Source of the DNA: Lutraria lutraria | Lineage: Eukaryota > Mollusca > Bivalvia > Venerida > Mactridae | Reading direction: 5' to 3' | DNA: 64,000 nt | NCBI GenBank assembly: GCA_964023205.1 | Contig: OZ026837.1 | Coordinates: forward strand, 13,059,479 to 13,123,478 | Shown: piece by piece, positions 1 to 12,378 of the stretch | Numbering within the stretch: position 1 is the stretch's first letter | Layout of the letters: each line of letters starts with the position of its first letter | Notes under the pieces: generated by a model | What the model was told of the DNA's origin: nothing | What the model saw: only the letters and a program-made list of their open reading frames with translations | The model's database searches: none | Position numbers and translations under genes: made by a program

Positions 1-335
1 TTTATTATTCACGTGAAACAATGGTTAAGAGGAAATTCTTTTATGAAATTCTATATTTCTGCATACTATGTTGTTTGCTCCAAAACTACTTATAACCTTT
101 CTCTTTTATCAACTTGAACTTTATTTGCTGCGAATTATCATTATAATATAATTATTATGAAATGTCTATTTACCACTATCTTCTTTTTGCCCTCTTAAAT
201 ATGTACTATTGTATTTTGTCATTTGTTGTATGCATGTGTTTGTGTATTACTGTCTGTTGTATATATGATTATGACGATGAGCTCAACGCTTAAGTCAATT
301 AAGAAATATTCTGTTCTGTTTGAGATTACCCCCTC
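1..335. other. No gene seen
   Basis: AT-rich sequence with no convincing coding signal. The open frame on the minus strand here runs through the palindromic repeat cluster that follows and has no recognisable domain. Confidence 0.5.
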
Positions 336-339
336 CGTT

Positions 340-430
340 TTCAAATGCCCCACCCGGTAATCTGAAAACGTTTTCAGATTACCCCTGGGGCGCTTTGAAA
401 ACGTTTTCAGATTACCCCCCGGGTAATAAT
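340..430. repeat. Palindromic GAAAACGTTTTC cluster, left
   Basis: Positions 356-383 are a perfect 28-bp palindrome centred on AAAACGTTTT. A second copy of the core, TGAAAACGTTTTCA, is at 396-409. Both run into C-rich ends of the type ATTACCCC. A degenerate cluster of the same words in roughly mirrored order is at 940-1062, so the two may be the ends of one small element. I do not recognise the family. Confidence 0.6.
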
Positions 431-592
431 TCATAATAAAAGAGAGCTTGCACACGAAAAAGGAGATTACAATTTCAAACACATTAATGCATACATGTAT
501 TACAGTTGTATGAGACTATACACGCGGTCCTTATGATGAAATCATACGACGAAATCAAATGATGTCATACACTGACAAGTCCATTCCTTCAT

Positions 593-785
593 TATGGAAT
601 CCTATTAGCGTTATTGCGCAATGCAATCATCAATCATTTTGACCAAAAAATAGATAAAAACAATTAACTATTGTTGGTTTTCTGAACACAAGTAAGTGTG
701 GGATTGCACAGGCAATGCCTTGCATTTTTCGTTAATACATTTGAATAAAGGCGCGTACTCTCCATGACCCTAATAGGATTCCATA
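593..785. mobile_element. Small element with 16-bp perfect terminal inverted repeats
   Basis: TATGGAATCCTATTAG at 593-608 is the exact reverse complement of 770-785. The ~190 bp between them are non-coding. Size and ends fit a MITE; no target-site duplication is clear. It lies between the two palindromic clusters. Confidence 0.45.
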
Positions 786-924
786 GTTTCATATAATTAT
801 TGCGTATATATTCAGTTTAGAAATACAGGTATTTTATGTCAATAAACCATGTTGACTGTGAATCATTTAATATGAATTATACCTGAAATATAAACGTTTT
901 CGTCACAAAGAATCAACATAGGGA

Positions 925-1062
925 GGGGGGGGGGGGGTTTATAAAAACGGGGGAGGGAGTTTGAAAACGTTTGAATGTTACCGGAGCCGGTACTCTGAAA
1001 ACGTTTTTAAGTTACCGGGGGGTAACCTGAAAAGGGGGGAGCTTGAAAACGTTACAACGGTA
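925..1062. repeat. G13 run followed by degenerate GAAAACGTTT cluster, right
   Basis: A run of 13 G at 925-937 is followed by G-rich segments and at least three degenerate GAAAACGTTT words (about 962, 997 and 1050) alternating with TTACCGG. This mirrors the left cluster at 340-430. Confidence 0.5.
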
Positions 1063-1074
1063 TGCACAAAATAA

Positions 1075-1560
1075 ACGAAGGGCCATAATTCCGTGAAAAA
1101 TATGATCGAATCATAAAACCTTTAGAACATGCATTGGGTATCTTGATAACAATAGTTTCTTGAAAGTTATCAAAATCCCTTCAGAAAACAAGGAAACAAG
1201 AGTATTTCGCTGTTACAATCACACAAAATAAACAAAGGGCCATAATTCCGTCAAAAATCGAATCACAAAACCCGGAATATATGTGTGAGGGTTCTTCGTT
1301 ACAACAAGTCTGTGAAAGTTTCATCAAAATCCCATGAAAAATGTAAGAGTAGTATCCTAAAAGAAATGTAGGATTTGATTAAACACAATGACCCCGTGAC
1401 CTTCACCGTTGACCTACTGACCTGAAAATACCCAGGTCCTGAAGAGGCTGTCACGAGGAACCTACATATGAAGTTTGATGAATGTATGCGCAAGCGTTTT
1501 GATTTTATAAGCAAGGTTAAAGTTTGGTACAAACAGACAAACAGAGAGACCAAAAACAAT
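1075..1560. repeat. Dispersed repeat containing AAAGGGCCATAATTCCGT
   Basis: The unit 'acaaaataaac-aagggccataattccgt' occurs twice, near 1065-1095 and 1220-1250, followed by 'aaagtt.tcaaaatccc'. The tail ends with an AC/AGA-rich stretch and 'gaccaaaaacaatatgcccccg'. A related copy is at 63385-63770. I associate this repeat with bivalve genomes; its class is unknown to me. Confidence 0.5.
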
Positions 1561-2129
1561 ATGCCCCCGATCTATCGGCAAGTTGTTTTCTTGATTCATC
1601 AGTGATAGCTAGTCTATACATTTCAAACAATGAATAAAGCATGTCTACAATAATACATTGTACTTTTGCATAGACCCCACAAGTAATTATTTCAACTGCC
1701 AAATGAATCAATTTTATATTTTATTTTGAAAGTTCTTAATGGTTGTTTGTGTAAAGATGGCAAATTCAGAGACTATCAAATTGTGGGATGATTCGGACAT
1801 TTGTTAGGGATTTAAATGATGTGGCAATGATTTGAAAGTATACCAACACAAGAATGAGTGTCTCATAATGGTTCTTTCAGTAACAATTATAAACGTATAT
1901 ATATATATATGTATACATAATTTTATACACCGAAACTACTGGAAAAATACACAAGAAAAGAAACAAATACAAGCACAGTACACAATTACAAAACAATACA
2001 CAACTGCCCAGAAATATTGATAAAATATTATTATGAGAAAGGCCCAAGTGTTCAATTATTAACACAAATACATATAATGACATTTCTAAAGTTTACATGT
2101 GTTTTCACCTAAACCGTGCAGAAAGTTGT

Positions 2130-2285
2130 ACAAACAAGAGGTCCGTGATGGCCCTATATCGCTCACTTAAGCATTGTAACACTAAGGGATAATTAAATCA
2201 AGGAAAGTTATTTGACATGGTAAAGAGTTATCTATCCCGACTGTTTAGGAGTTGTTGAAATCAACTGACCATGGAAATGAATAAA
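2130..2285 (+). repeat. Dispersed repeat A (GATGGCCCTATATCGCTCAC), short copy
   Basis: It begins 'acaagaggtccgtgatggccctatatcgctcac' and continues with 'gtaacactaagggata' and 'gttgaaatcaactgacc'. The same order of words is seen in the longer copies at 6943-7700 (plus) and 51945-52705 (minus). Non-coding. Confidence 0.6.
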
Positions 2286-2434
2286 CATAAAATGATGAAA
2301 CCAATGACTACATATGTAGTAAACATTAACCGATGGATAAATATTCCTGTTATGAAAAAGTACTTGCTCAAAAAATAAAAGAATAGATACAATGTATCGC
2401 AGTTTTGAACCTTGAGATCTATCAACATTGTCTG

Positions 2435-4172
2435 TCATTTAAATAAATCCTTCTCATAACCAAATAATTCAAAATCATATCTGTATATTTTAGTAATTGC
2501 TTTCAACAAGTGCTTAGGGATTTCTTTATAGGCTTCGAGCATCATGGAACGTCTTTGTGATTTAAAATTTTCCGTCTGATCATCGATTGTTCGTTGTGCG
2601 ATTTCCAAAAACTTCTTTGAGGGGTACAGCATAAAGTCTTGACTATTTAATTCTTTAGTTGGAAATGGTGTGTTGCGATCGAAGTAACCATTGTATTGAA
2701 ATGCTTTCCAAAGTCTTTGAGCTACTTTGCTTTTGTTGAAACAAGATTGACTCATTTCCTTTTCGAGTTTAAAATTATACTCGGTTAATGCTTCTACCTC
2801 TTCAATTACCACTGCACGCTTAGATATATTCTGTGTCAAATGAAGCCCATACATCGCTAAAATGTAATCAGAATCATCTGCGAAAGTTTCCATTGTACCT
2901 ATAGCCGCATATTGGACATGACATGGACTGCAGAGCGAGTGAATAGGTTCCCAATGCTCATTTAATTTACGCGGCCAAATGTTTGATATAGCGGTAAGAA
3001 AATCATTGAATGACAAATCACTCGCACACTCCTGTTCTCTTTGAGTAGGAACTTCTTTTGACATCCTAATTAGAAGTTTTGCAGTACTCCAAAAATCTGG
3101 TAAAACAAATTTATCTATATAAGCCGACCAAAGTCTAGCAAAGGGATCCCGGGTGAACATAAATGCTTTATGTGCCATAGCCTTTCGCTGTTCTATGTCA
3201 TTCATATCAGCATAGCGAATGTTTCGATGAGGGCCGAAGTGAACAAAATATCTATCTATATCTGAAGGTTTTCTAATGTTTTGATTCGTAGGATAATCGT
3301 GACTTACAAATCGCAAAACTCTTTTCCAATAGGTGCAGCCAACTTTCGGAACAACACAATAATATATATCTTCATACTGCAAAAATTTACCATGACGTTT
3401 CATATTATTCCAGTAGGATGTGTTTAAGTACGTATGGCATTTTTCATCTATTTGATTCAATTTGATTTTCATTTTTTTATTTTGAATATTAAACTTGTCA
3501 GAATCATGTGTAAGTACGACTAGATCTGAGTTTTTTTCCGGTACAGGGTCGATGTCTTGTGAATGTTGCTCATAACGTCCACCCAACTGTACGTAAAATA
3601 AATAAGAAAAACTATTTAGACATAATTTTTGTTTCAAATTTCTTAGTCAACACTGATCAACACTTATAATAAACACAGCTAGGACTGTTTTCATTACATC
3701 CTACTAATTTCAATGCGTAGATGAGAACAAATTAAAAGCCGACATTTAACTGTACAGTATGTAGAAGTTTTACTCAATATGACTATGAAAGGACTGCTTA
3801 AAAAACAATCATACATTAAGTTTGACATTAGTGGATAACTTACTGTTATGGTTGACACATGTCTCCCTGAAAAAAAGCAACAATGGATAAAACAAGGAGA
3901 TAAGTCGTCGGCGCTTCTTTTAAAGCAAATTACCAAAAAAACTATACATTCGTAGGAAATAACAACAACAACTGAGCAACAACAGCAGCAACAGCATAGG
4001 GTATTGATGCCAGCAGCTTTTCACGTAGAGACCAAGACCTGTTAGAACATGCATTTAAACAAGGAAACATACATATTATTTACTGACCTTGCAGATAAAT
4101 CCATACTAAACACAAAACTACACTGGCCGTGACATTAATAAAAAATAGATTCCAGAAATATTTTCGTCCCAT
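2435..4172 (-). CDS. Carbohydrate sulfotransferase, CHST/HNK-1 family, three exons
   Basis: Golgi type II enzyme expected to move sulfate from PAPS to a glycan. Exon 1 is 4088-4172 (28 codons plus one base), exon 2 is a 23-nt microexon at 3844-3866, and exon 3 is 2435-3586, giving about 419 residues. Exon 1 encodes MGRK and then a hydrophobic anchor (residues 5-28); its ATG has A at -3 and G at +4. Donors are CAAG|GTCAGT and ACA|GTAAGT; acceptors are TTTTTTTCAG and TACGTACAG. Skipping the microexon would break the frame. The PAPS 5'-phosphosulfate motif PKVGCTYWKR is at about 116-125. The 3'-phosphate motif RDPFARLWSAYIDKF is at about 182-196. The family's HWEP...CSPC stretch follows at about 247-258. 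No damage is seen. Which CHST member it is, and its acceptor sugar, cannot be told from sequence alone. Confidence 0.88.
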
Positions 4173-4449
4173 CTTTACATATCATGGATAAAAGTTTATT
4201 TTACGGTGATATAACCTCCGCACTAAATAAATTACTTTATGTATTAATTTGTATTTGAGCATACAGTATACGCTTCGGCAATCTTGTTTTTGAGATACCA
4301 TCTTTCAATTTTCTTTACTTTGATATTCTCAACTTATATACAAGCACGTAATGATCGACAATTTGTTCACTTACCTGTTCCAGTTTTATGATCTTACGTA
4401 TAACAACCATAATGGACAACTTACCTCTTCGAAAAATATTCGTTATTAT

Positions 4450-4481
4450 CAAGGACTTATATACATGTATATAAGTCCTTG
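4450..4481. repeat. 32-bp perfect palindrome upstream of the sulfotransferase gene
   Basis: CAAGGACTTATATACA at 4450-4465 is followed directly by its exact reverse complement. It lies about 280 bp upstream of the start codon of the minus-strand sulfotransferase gene. The arm CAAGGACTT...AAGTCCTTG recurs at 17431-17475 with a longer spacer, so this is more likely the collapsed end of a small inverted-repeat element than a regulatory site. Confidence 0.6.
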
Positions 4482-4504
4482 TTAATATGAACGCCCAAAA
4501 TTAA

Positions 4505-4925
4505 GTTAGTCACGAACAATAACAGGATGGCAAAAATGACCATATATCGCTCACCCTAGAACAAATAATTAATGACCAGGTAATATAGTTTTCATCTCGT
4601 ATAACCCGTTTCTACATACATTTCGATCAAACTCACAAGACCTTCAGGTCATACACATTCACAGAAAATATTATTATGATTGGTGAAGAATGTGCTATAG
4701 TGTAAACAAGCAGCTAAATATAGCAAAACTTTTAAGTCAAGGGCACGTAAGTCTTAAAGACCTGATCCGATTTCACCCACAATCGAACTTGCCCGGGATA
4801 GTGCGGCCATATACATTGTGACCGATGAAGATTGGTTAAGAGCTGTGGATGCTAGAGACTAATTGTGGACGGACGGCATACGCCGGACATTCTTCGGTCC
4901 TTAAAGCTCACCTGATCTATCAGGG
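4505..4925 (+). repeat. Dispersed repeat A, degenerate copy
   Basis: It starts 'gatggcaaaaatgaccatatatcgctcacc' and ends 'gtggacggacggcatacgccggacattcttcggtccttaaagctcacctgatc'. These are worn versions of the words that bound repeat A elsewhere in the window. Confidence 0.45.
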
Positions 4926-6942
4926 AACGTATCAATATATCTACCCCGTATTTCTGCACTGGTTATTCAGTTATCCTCAATATTTCAACTTGAATTATTG
5001 AATTATCATTATAAGTAACAACGACTGTTGCAAACTCTGAATGTTTGTGCTGGTTCCAATTATGGTTAACTATCTTTTGATGGCCATATATCACGTCAGC
5101 CTGTCCGGTGTTTGTTATTTTTACTGAGGTCAGGTTCATTCCAAAGTTGTAGGGTCACAAGAGACAGGTGGAAAATAAAATTTTGAACTCATATGTTAGA
5201 GGGCGATTTCTGTATTTTTGGTTGGTCAGGTCTGTCCCTAGAAATAATAATTACATGCTAGTGCGAAATCTAGATTAATAAAAATATCTGTAAAGTACAT
5301 AAAAAATCGGTCGAACATTTCTGTTTGGTTTTACCAGATGGTTTACATTGCTGTATTTATGTACAATAGTTCGTTTGATTGGAGCTTGCACGTGAATTTA
5401 AATAATCTAGCTGATACATCTGTATCGATGCATACAGCTAGTAACATCACCTTTTAATGCATAAATTAAAACCTGCTGAGTAATGCGTATATTTTTTCTT
5501 TATTTCAAATTATCGTTTGGACCGTTTATTTAATAAAAAATGCGGTCTTATTATCATGATTTCACAGACACCTGTCCATTTTTTAACATTTGTTTAAAAA
5601 ATCATTTTCTTTAATGACATTTCTATGTACGTGATTCTATCATATTCATTACATTCTCTTGAAAGGAAATCCTGAGAGTTTGAGCTAATTCATTGTCCAA
5701 TGAAACGTCCGCATTTCATTTGAAATAACAAAATATATCGCATAAAACGTGCCGAGATTCTGGTGAAGAGAAAGTAAGTCACTTATGTACAGCAATAAGG
5801 ACAAACTGTGTATCAATTATGGAGCACATTTCGAATTTTATGCAACACATCACTGCTCTCCTTCTCGCATCGCTTCGCTTGTGATATATCACGCAAAGTT
5901 AAAAATATTAACGATAAATAATGCTGTACGTATCAGTTACTGATTTTATTTTTGATCTGGGTAAGATTTTCTGTGGTTATTAAGTCTTTCTAAAAGTTCG
6001 TTTCAATTTTAAAGGGAGATCATTTTAACTACTTTAATATTTGTTCCCCCTTTATACTAACTTAACATTAATCTTAATTGCTTTGATAAACTCTCTAGGC
6101 CGGTTCGATAGGACCCTCGTAAGAAGAGAATACGCTAAAAAGTAAAACCAATATTAGTTAAACCGTGTGGATAAACTAATGCGCATTCTGAAATTCTAAA
6201 CAATCTATTTGTTCAAAATATCATTTTTTCTTGCGAGTGATAACAAGAGTTAAGAAAAGGCCATTTCAAACGGTACTATCATGTTGTTTGGTCACATGAC
6301 TGGCCTTCTGTCTCAAAATAGAATAGAACATGCACGACTTTAGCATATATTTATACAATACAAGTACAATAAAACCGTATTTTGCGATCATTGCATATTA
6401 AGACAATTGAATATTAACATGTTTTCATTATATATTTCAATTTGATAAGAAGCCAAACTCAACCTGGTTTTTGTTTCGTCAAAAAGATGCACAAGTTTAA
6501 CGTAAAACAGTGTTGTCTAAACATGTTATACGTTTAAGAACACAAAAAGTCATGGTTAGGTCAGAAATAAACAAAAACGTGTCCACGGTAACCCATCAAA
6601 TTTGACGCCGACCTTAACTTTTAATTATTTACGTAAAATAGTGAAATTGAACTTTACTGCAAGTTTACACTAAATTGTCACACATTACCTAACGAGGCAA
6701 GAGTTACTTACTTAAAAAACTGATAAGAAATGCAACATATATTTCTAAAGATGTAAAATCACATTGTTTACATGACCTTTTTTGTGATTTCTCAAAAACA
6801 GTTTTAACAATAAGCGTAGCTGTAAGTTAACAAACATGATTATTAAATTCAACAATGCCCTGCTCGCTTTCACAAAAAAATAAAACAACAACAATGCATT
6901 TTACCTTGGAAATAGGAAAACTATGCCCAATTTAATATAAAA
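4926..6942. other. Two kilobases without a recognisable gene
   Basis: AT-rich, many stops in all frames, no splice-bounded open frame with a known motif, no tRNA-like structure. Nothing else stands out. Confidence 0.5.
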
Positions 6943-7700
6943 CAAGAGGACGATGATGGCCCTATATCGCTCACCTGAGCATTGATTGTAACACTAAGGG
7001 ATACTTAAATCAAATTATTTGACATGGCAAAGATTATCCCGACAGTTTAGTAGTTGTTGAAATCAATTGACCCCCAGGACCAGTCCAATATTGACCATGG
7101 GGCCACGATTTGAACAAACTTGGTAGAGATACACACGAAAATGCAACATCAAAAATATCAAAGCCCAAGGCCACATGGTTTAAGACAAGAATATTTTTAT
7201 TTTTTTCCTATATTAGTCTATATAAATCATGTGACCCCCGGGGCGGTGCTAAATTTGACCCCGGGGCCATAATTTGAACAAACGTGGTAGAGGTTCACTA
7301 GACAATGCCACATACAAAATATCGAAGCTCTTGGCCCTGTGGTTTTGAACAGGAAGTTTTTTTCAATTTTCCTATATAAGTCCATATAAATCAAGTGACC
7401 CCCGGGGCGGGGCCAATTTTGACCCTAGGGCAATAATTTGAACAACCTTAGTAGAGGTCAACTAGGCAATGCTACACACCAAATATCAAAGCTCTAGGTC
7501 ATCTGGATTTTGAGAAGATTTTTTAAGATTTATAAAGATTTTCAAAAAAAATATTTCGATTGCTTTGGCAACCAGAGTTCTGCATGGAATGGAATTCTTT
7601 GAACAACTTTGGTAGAGCTTTAAGCGATGGACGGCGACGGACACAGTTTGATCCTAAAAACTCACTTTGGCAATCTGTGCCAGGTGAGCTAAAAATGTTT
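6943..7700 (+). repeat. Dispersed repeat A, ~750-bp copy
   Basis: It runs from 'acaagaggacgatgatggccctatatcgctcacctgagc' to 'gccaggtgagct'. Internally it carries three tandem sub-units of about 160 bp, each with 'gtgacccccggggcgg', 'ttgaacaa..t.ggtagag' and 'aaatatcaaagc'. The minus-strand copy at 51945-52705 has the same sub-unit structure. An open frame over the right end (7560-7844) is incidental. Confidence 0.65.
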
Positions 7701-7849
7701 GATTTTCACATACAATATTCTGCCAATAATAGGACTGTCAGAAATAGCTTTGCACACCTTGAAACAAAAAGGGTAAAGCCCGGAGAAGTGGAGAAACGGC
7801 TTGGAATGGACATTCGACGGAAATACATGCACAAGGTAAATTAATGCAG

Positions 7850-8775
7850 AAAAAGTCGAATTGGGACTAGTGAATACTAATCATAGACCGTCACATCTCG
7901 ACCAATAAATACTTACACCAATTAAAATAAAAACGTTGTTTGAATAGTCCACGTAGGTGCTTGATATCATTCACCTTTGAATATGCTCAAAGAATTCTAG
8001 CTCTGCTTTTGGGATACAGGAGATCATGTTTACACGAATCCTGACTACCTCGAGTTAGTAAGTGCTCGTATCCTCAATGTCAAAGACGTCATTGAAACAC
8101 AACTTCTATGCAATTTAGCGAAAACTGTAAATCGGAGGTCATTGTAACCTAATCATAATTTAAATAATATGACAACATTACTGTTATATCGTATCATGAA
8201 TTTATTTTCTTTGTGCTCTGTTTCATGAATTTAACTTAACTGGTTATTAGCTCAGGCAAAACATTACCAGAGATTATTTTTATCGAATACACTTACGTAT
8301 TATATATTTATTTCTAAAGGAATATACCGGAGAATGTATTGATAGTTGTACAATTACGGATATCACCAATTTGCGGATATCACATATTTGCAGATTGTTG
8401 ATAGATTTGATAGGCAGGCAGACAGGCAGACAGACAGACAGACAGACACGCTGCTCACGGCTTCAAAATGGGAAAATCATATTCACTAGTTCTAATTGTC
8501 ATGATCAGATGATAAGTGCCATTAATGAACATATATATGATCTTGTAATGAATTTGTTGGTGTGATAATTGATGAAACCACTTTCACAGCAATCCACAAG
8601 AAACTTAAGTGCTTCAGATTTAATTCAACTGGAACTGTTCTGCATTTTATTGACTGTGTTAGTGTTTAACTTTAAAGATGGGAGGGCGGAAATCTTAGTC
8701 TAAGTAATAAAGGAAAATTGTTCAGAATTAGGGTGAGACATGATGCGTGTTATTTCAATGGTCAGTGATTATGCG
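7850..8775. other. No gene; CAGA microsatellite at 8411-8448
   Basis: A (CAGA/CAGG)n run of about 38 bp is at 8411-8448. The rest is AT-rich and shows no gene. Confidence 0.55.
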
Positions 8776-8779
8776 CGAG

Positions 8780-9180
8780 TTATGACTTAATGCAAAGACG
8801 GAGTAGGTGCGCTTTTGGGCAGGTATAACACACAACTTGTTCAGGTCCATTGTGTGGCACATCGTTTGGCTCTGTGTGCTAGCCAAGCATGTAAGGAGAC
8901 ATCATCGTTTGCTGAGTACCACCAAACTGTCAAGACAGTGTATAGGTATTTCTAGAACTCAGCTGTAAGATATAATATTTTACGTGCAATGGAAAGTGTG
9001 TTGAATAATGTGCTGAATAATGAATATGCAAGATATTCCAACGTAAAGTGAACATTGATGCTAGTTGAAAAGTGGCCCTTGTCTCAGTCTTATTTATGAC
9101 TCGTTGAATCAAAGAAAATGACAGATTCGAAGAGAAATATGTGGACAAATTGTTGTCAGTCATTTGTTGAATCCACCAAG
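8780..9180 (+). pseudogene. hAT transposase remnant, ZNF862-like, middle part
   Basis: The translation around 8835-8945 reads VHCVAHRLALCASQACKE and then a YRYF segment ending in a stop. The C-x2-H-R-L-A-L word is a hallmark of the hAT RNase H-like domain in the ZNF862/ZMYM group of domesticated and free transposases. Downstream 'SAVRYNILRAMESVL' stays in frame until further stops near 9050 and 9100. No N-terminal BED finger or C-terminal dimerisation region is found nearby. The matching C-terminal part of a similar element lies on the opposite strand at 51156-51910, too far away to be the same copy. This is a dead fragment of a cut-and-paste transposon. Confidence 0.6.
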
Positions 9181-9479
9181 GTTACATTCTATCACATCTT
9201 CTATAATTGAATATGGAGAGGCGTACTATAACAGTATAATTCCTTGGTTATGTCCAGTAGATGAATTGGTTCACCCAAACAGAATGACGGAGGATTAATG
9301 GCACTTAACAATTTGAGAGGGAATTCTTAATCGGAAACCTGCAATATAATTATTAAAGACTCATTTCATGATTTCGCTTTACTTGTAAAATACATGCTGA
9401 CAGCACCAAATACAACTGTAGCTTGTGTCCAAAATAATTTTAAGACTATAGCTAAAGCTGACCTGAAACACGAGAAGGT

Positions 9480-9715
9480 ATCAAGCTTGATTGGACTTTT
9501 TGTTTGTTTGTTTGATCGAGTTTTACGCCCCTTTTCGACAGTCAAGAGTCATATGAAGCGGACACTACCTAACCAACGTTCCTTGGAAGTACCACTACTA
9601 GATCCCATCCTCCGTAAGCCGTTGCTGGGCCCTAACCCTAGACCCTCTGTCAGTGAGAGGTTGCATTGACTTGAAGTCAGCGACCTTATTCACTCGACCG
9701 TGGGTGCGGGTCTGA
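9480..9715. repeat. Dispersed repeat B (TTTTACGCCCCTTTTCGACA)
   Basis: It contains 'gttttacgccccttttcgacagtc.agagtcatatga.gcggacac' and ends with 'ccctctgtcagtgagaggttgca'. A second copy with the same head and tail is at 21655-21865. The tail resembles a worn tRNA-type B box on the minus strand, so a SINE is possible. Confidence 0.5.
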
Positions 9716-10531
9716 AAATTGATTAGAATGATAGAGGAAAATGTTTAGTGATTTCCCAGCAGGAAAGATTAGAGTAAATTCAGCATACTAGTAAAACGAA
9801 GAAAGTAAGTGATGTGCCAATATCAGTTAATAAATCTATATGTGTATAATGCATATCATGAAAGTATAACTGAGGTGATGGACATGACAGAACATCATGA
9901 ATATTATGACTTGAAAATATCTCATTCAGTTCATGTTTGTATTCATCTATGTTGCTTGTCATAAAATGATGCAAACATGTACCTTGATAAAAATATGTTT
10001 TTTATTTCATATGATAAATAAGATTGCATTTTGGTTAAATAAGTTTTGTTTAATAAGTTTAACTCTGAAATACATATTGTCGATTAATGTATTTTGTTAT
10101 GATATCAATGCATACTGGAAAACATTTCTAACACCCAATATTGCAATGATATTTAGATTGACTCTTGACAATTTAATTTGAGTAATGTCATTACAGTCTA
10201 ACTACGTATCTAACGTGCACCAGTTATTTCATTTATGTCTTCATATCCCATCACCATACTGGAATCAAGCTTATGACAGATCCGAACTACCTCGGATGTT
10301 TTATTAAGCTGTAACTTGCTCTGAGAAATTGATATACACGTATTAATCATTAAAACATTAAAAATATAGGAATGTCGAGGAAACATAATACTTGATAACT
10401 GCTATGTCATTCATGTCCAACTTTGGCGGACATGGTCTTATCGAGTATCTGATCGATTTTCAAGGGAAACAACTACAATTCATGGGTTTATATACAGTCT
10501 ACCTATTGTTACCCTCCTTGCTTGCGTTATG

Positions 10532-10567
10532 CTGACTTTATTAGGGGTCATAAAGTAATAAAGTCAG
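10532..10567. repeat. 12-bp perfect hairpin
   Basis: CTGACTTTATTA at 10532-10543 and its exact reverse complement at 10556-10567 enclose a 12-nt loop. It may be a tiny inverted-repeat element; no function is implied. Confidence 0.5.
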
Positions 10568-11489
10568 TCACGCGTAACAGATAAAATATGTTATCTTAAT
10601 TGATCCAAAAATCGATATTTCACTGTATAACTTTAAGATCCCAACTATTATGTACGTCGTTAAAATGGACAGAAACGTATGATATTGACATTAATTTGTT
10701 TCATCAGTAAAATTAATTTTGCAAATGCGAATATTATGAAAAGACTAAATTCAAGAATCCTAGTAATAATTTTGTTATTGTATGCACAGTCAAATAGTAA
10801 TTTGATTCTATTCTGCATATAAACACATTAGCTTACAATACATTTATTCTCACTACTGAAACATGGCTGTATAATGTTTCATCCATAAGTGAACATTAAT
10901 GGTTAATTAACAAAAACATCTTTCAGTTGTGCAGCATTTATTTCAAATTCATACAAATGCATTTTATTTTAAAGTTTACTGATATCATTTACTTCACTGA
11001 ATTCATATTGCCAAGGCCTGATACAATTGCATGTTTACTGGTAGTTTTAAAATAGCTTATACCTGTATTATACTCTATTCAACACACTGCACAAAAGAAT
11101 AATTAAGTTATAATTGATGCTATACTAAATTCACAAAGAAGTACTTGTATGCATGTGCTTTCAGCTGGAACAAACATCACAATATGGGCATTCGCAACAA
11201 AATTTATACAAGGTAATAACGATTTAAGATTATACAGTTGTCCTTGGATTTCATGTTCACATCAAACATTAATACAGCAAAACAGTGCCTGAATATATTT
11301 ACACCCAAAAGTGTTCATGTAAAGCAATGTTTATCTGTCTAAATGTTTATCACATAAAAATCACATTAATCACTGATATCTGTCTTTACTAATGTCACCA
11401 TAAATTGTTTAACGACAGAAAAGTGTTTAAAAGTTCATAATCCAAGAAATTAATCGATTAGAATTTGGAATCTTCATAGATATAGAAAA

Positions 11490-11725
11490 ATAATGAGTTC
11501 GACGAAGCATCCATTTTCGTTTTGTTTTTATCTAAGTTAAGACACCTCGTACCTTGACTAAACTTTTAAGATAAAAATCGTCGATTTAAGAATTTTTCTA
11601 AGATTTTTTTCACTCTTAGACAAAAGTTAAGACAAATCTTACAATGTTAGTGAAAACTAAGATAATTTCGGGATTCTTAGATAATTTTTCATCTTAGTTG
11701 GTTTGTGAATACGGGCCCTGGTGTA
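11490..11725. mobile_element. Half of a MITE ending GTGAATACGGGCCCTG
   Basis: The stretch is rich in 'cttaga/ctaaga' words (self-complementary stems) and ends at 11725 with 'tttgtgaatacgggccctg'. CAGGGCCCGTATTCAC is a terminal sequence I associate with non-autonomous DNA elements in invertebrates. The matching left end is not seen, so the copy is probably truncated. Confidence 0.35.
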
Positions 11726-12352
11726 TATAAACAGTACAATCAATTTCTGCAATTTGATTGAAATGATATCTAACAAATATAACTCGACGTGCCCAATTGT
11801 TTGTGAGTCAATGTGAGATGCGTATAAAAAATCAATAATCAGGTAAAGTTAGCAACCATATAAAGGGATCTCAAAAATATGATTTTATTATCCGTCCTTT
11901 GTTTACACATCATTGAAAAAATAGATATACAAAGTAGGTAATCTATATTATTTTATGACATGTTTTTATAAGTGACATGTGGACGTATGCCAAAATGATA
12001 TATTTAGCATATAATTATATTATCAAAAATGAATTAATAATAAATTTCATTTAATGAAATGTCATCGTCTATTTAAGGTCAATTAGAACAATAGATGAAA
12101 ACATTAGAACAATCGTAAAATATAAGAAATATATATTACTTGATCTGTAAAAATATTTACATTATGCCTTCCATTAGGCACATCTCATAAAATAGTTGTC
12201 AGATGCCTTTTCTTATTTTTTGCAACATGATTAAAAAATACTGTGCTGTATATCTATATATACTTTGTGATAAAAAAATTGGAACGTTTTTATTGCAAGT
12301 AAAAGTCAGTTTCACATCTGTCTAGGTAGAATAAGACCTACTTCAATTTTAA

Positions 12353-12378
12353 CATCCAAAAAGCTAATGGGGCTTTAA
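12353..12378. mobile_element. End fragment of the TTAA/AGCCCCAT MITE family
   Basis: 'aaaaagctaatggggctttaa' matches the right end of the copy at 39970-40339 over about 21 bp, including the terminal TTAA at 12375-12378. Upstream sequence does not match, so only one end remains. Confidence 0.45.

Noticed and set aside
8411..8448. CRISPR-like short repeat array
   Set aside because: It is a CAGA tetranucleotide microsatellite with no spacers, in animal DNA.
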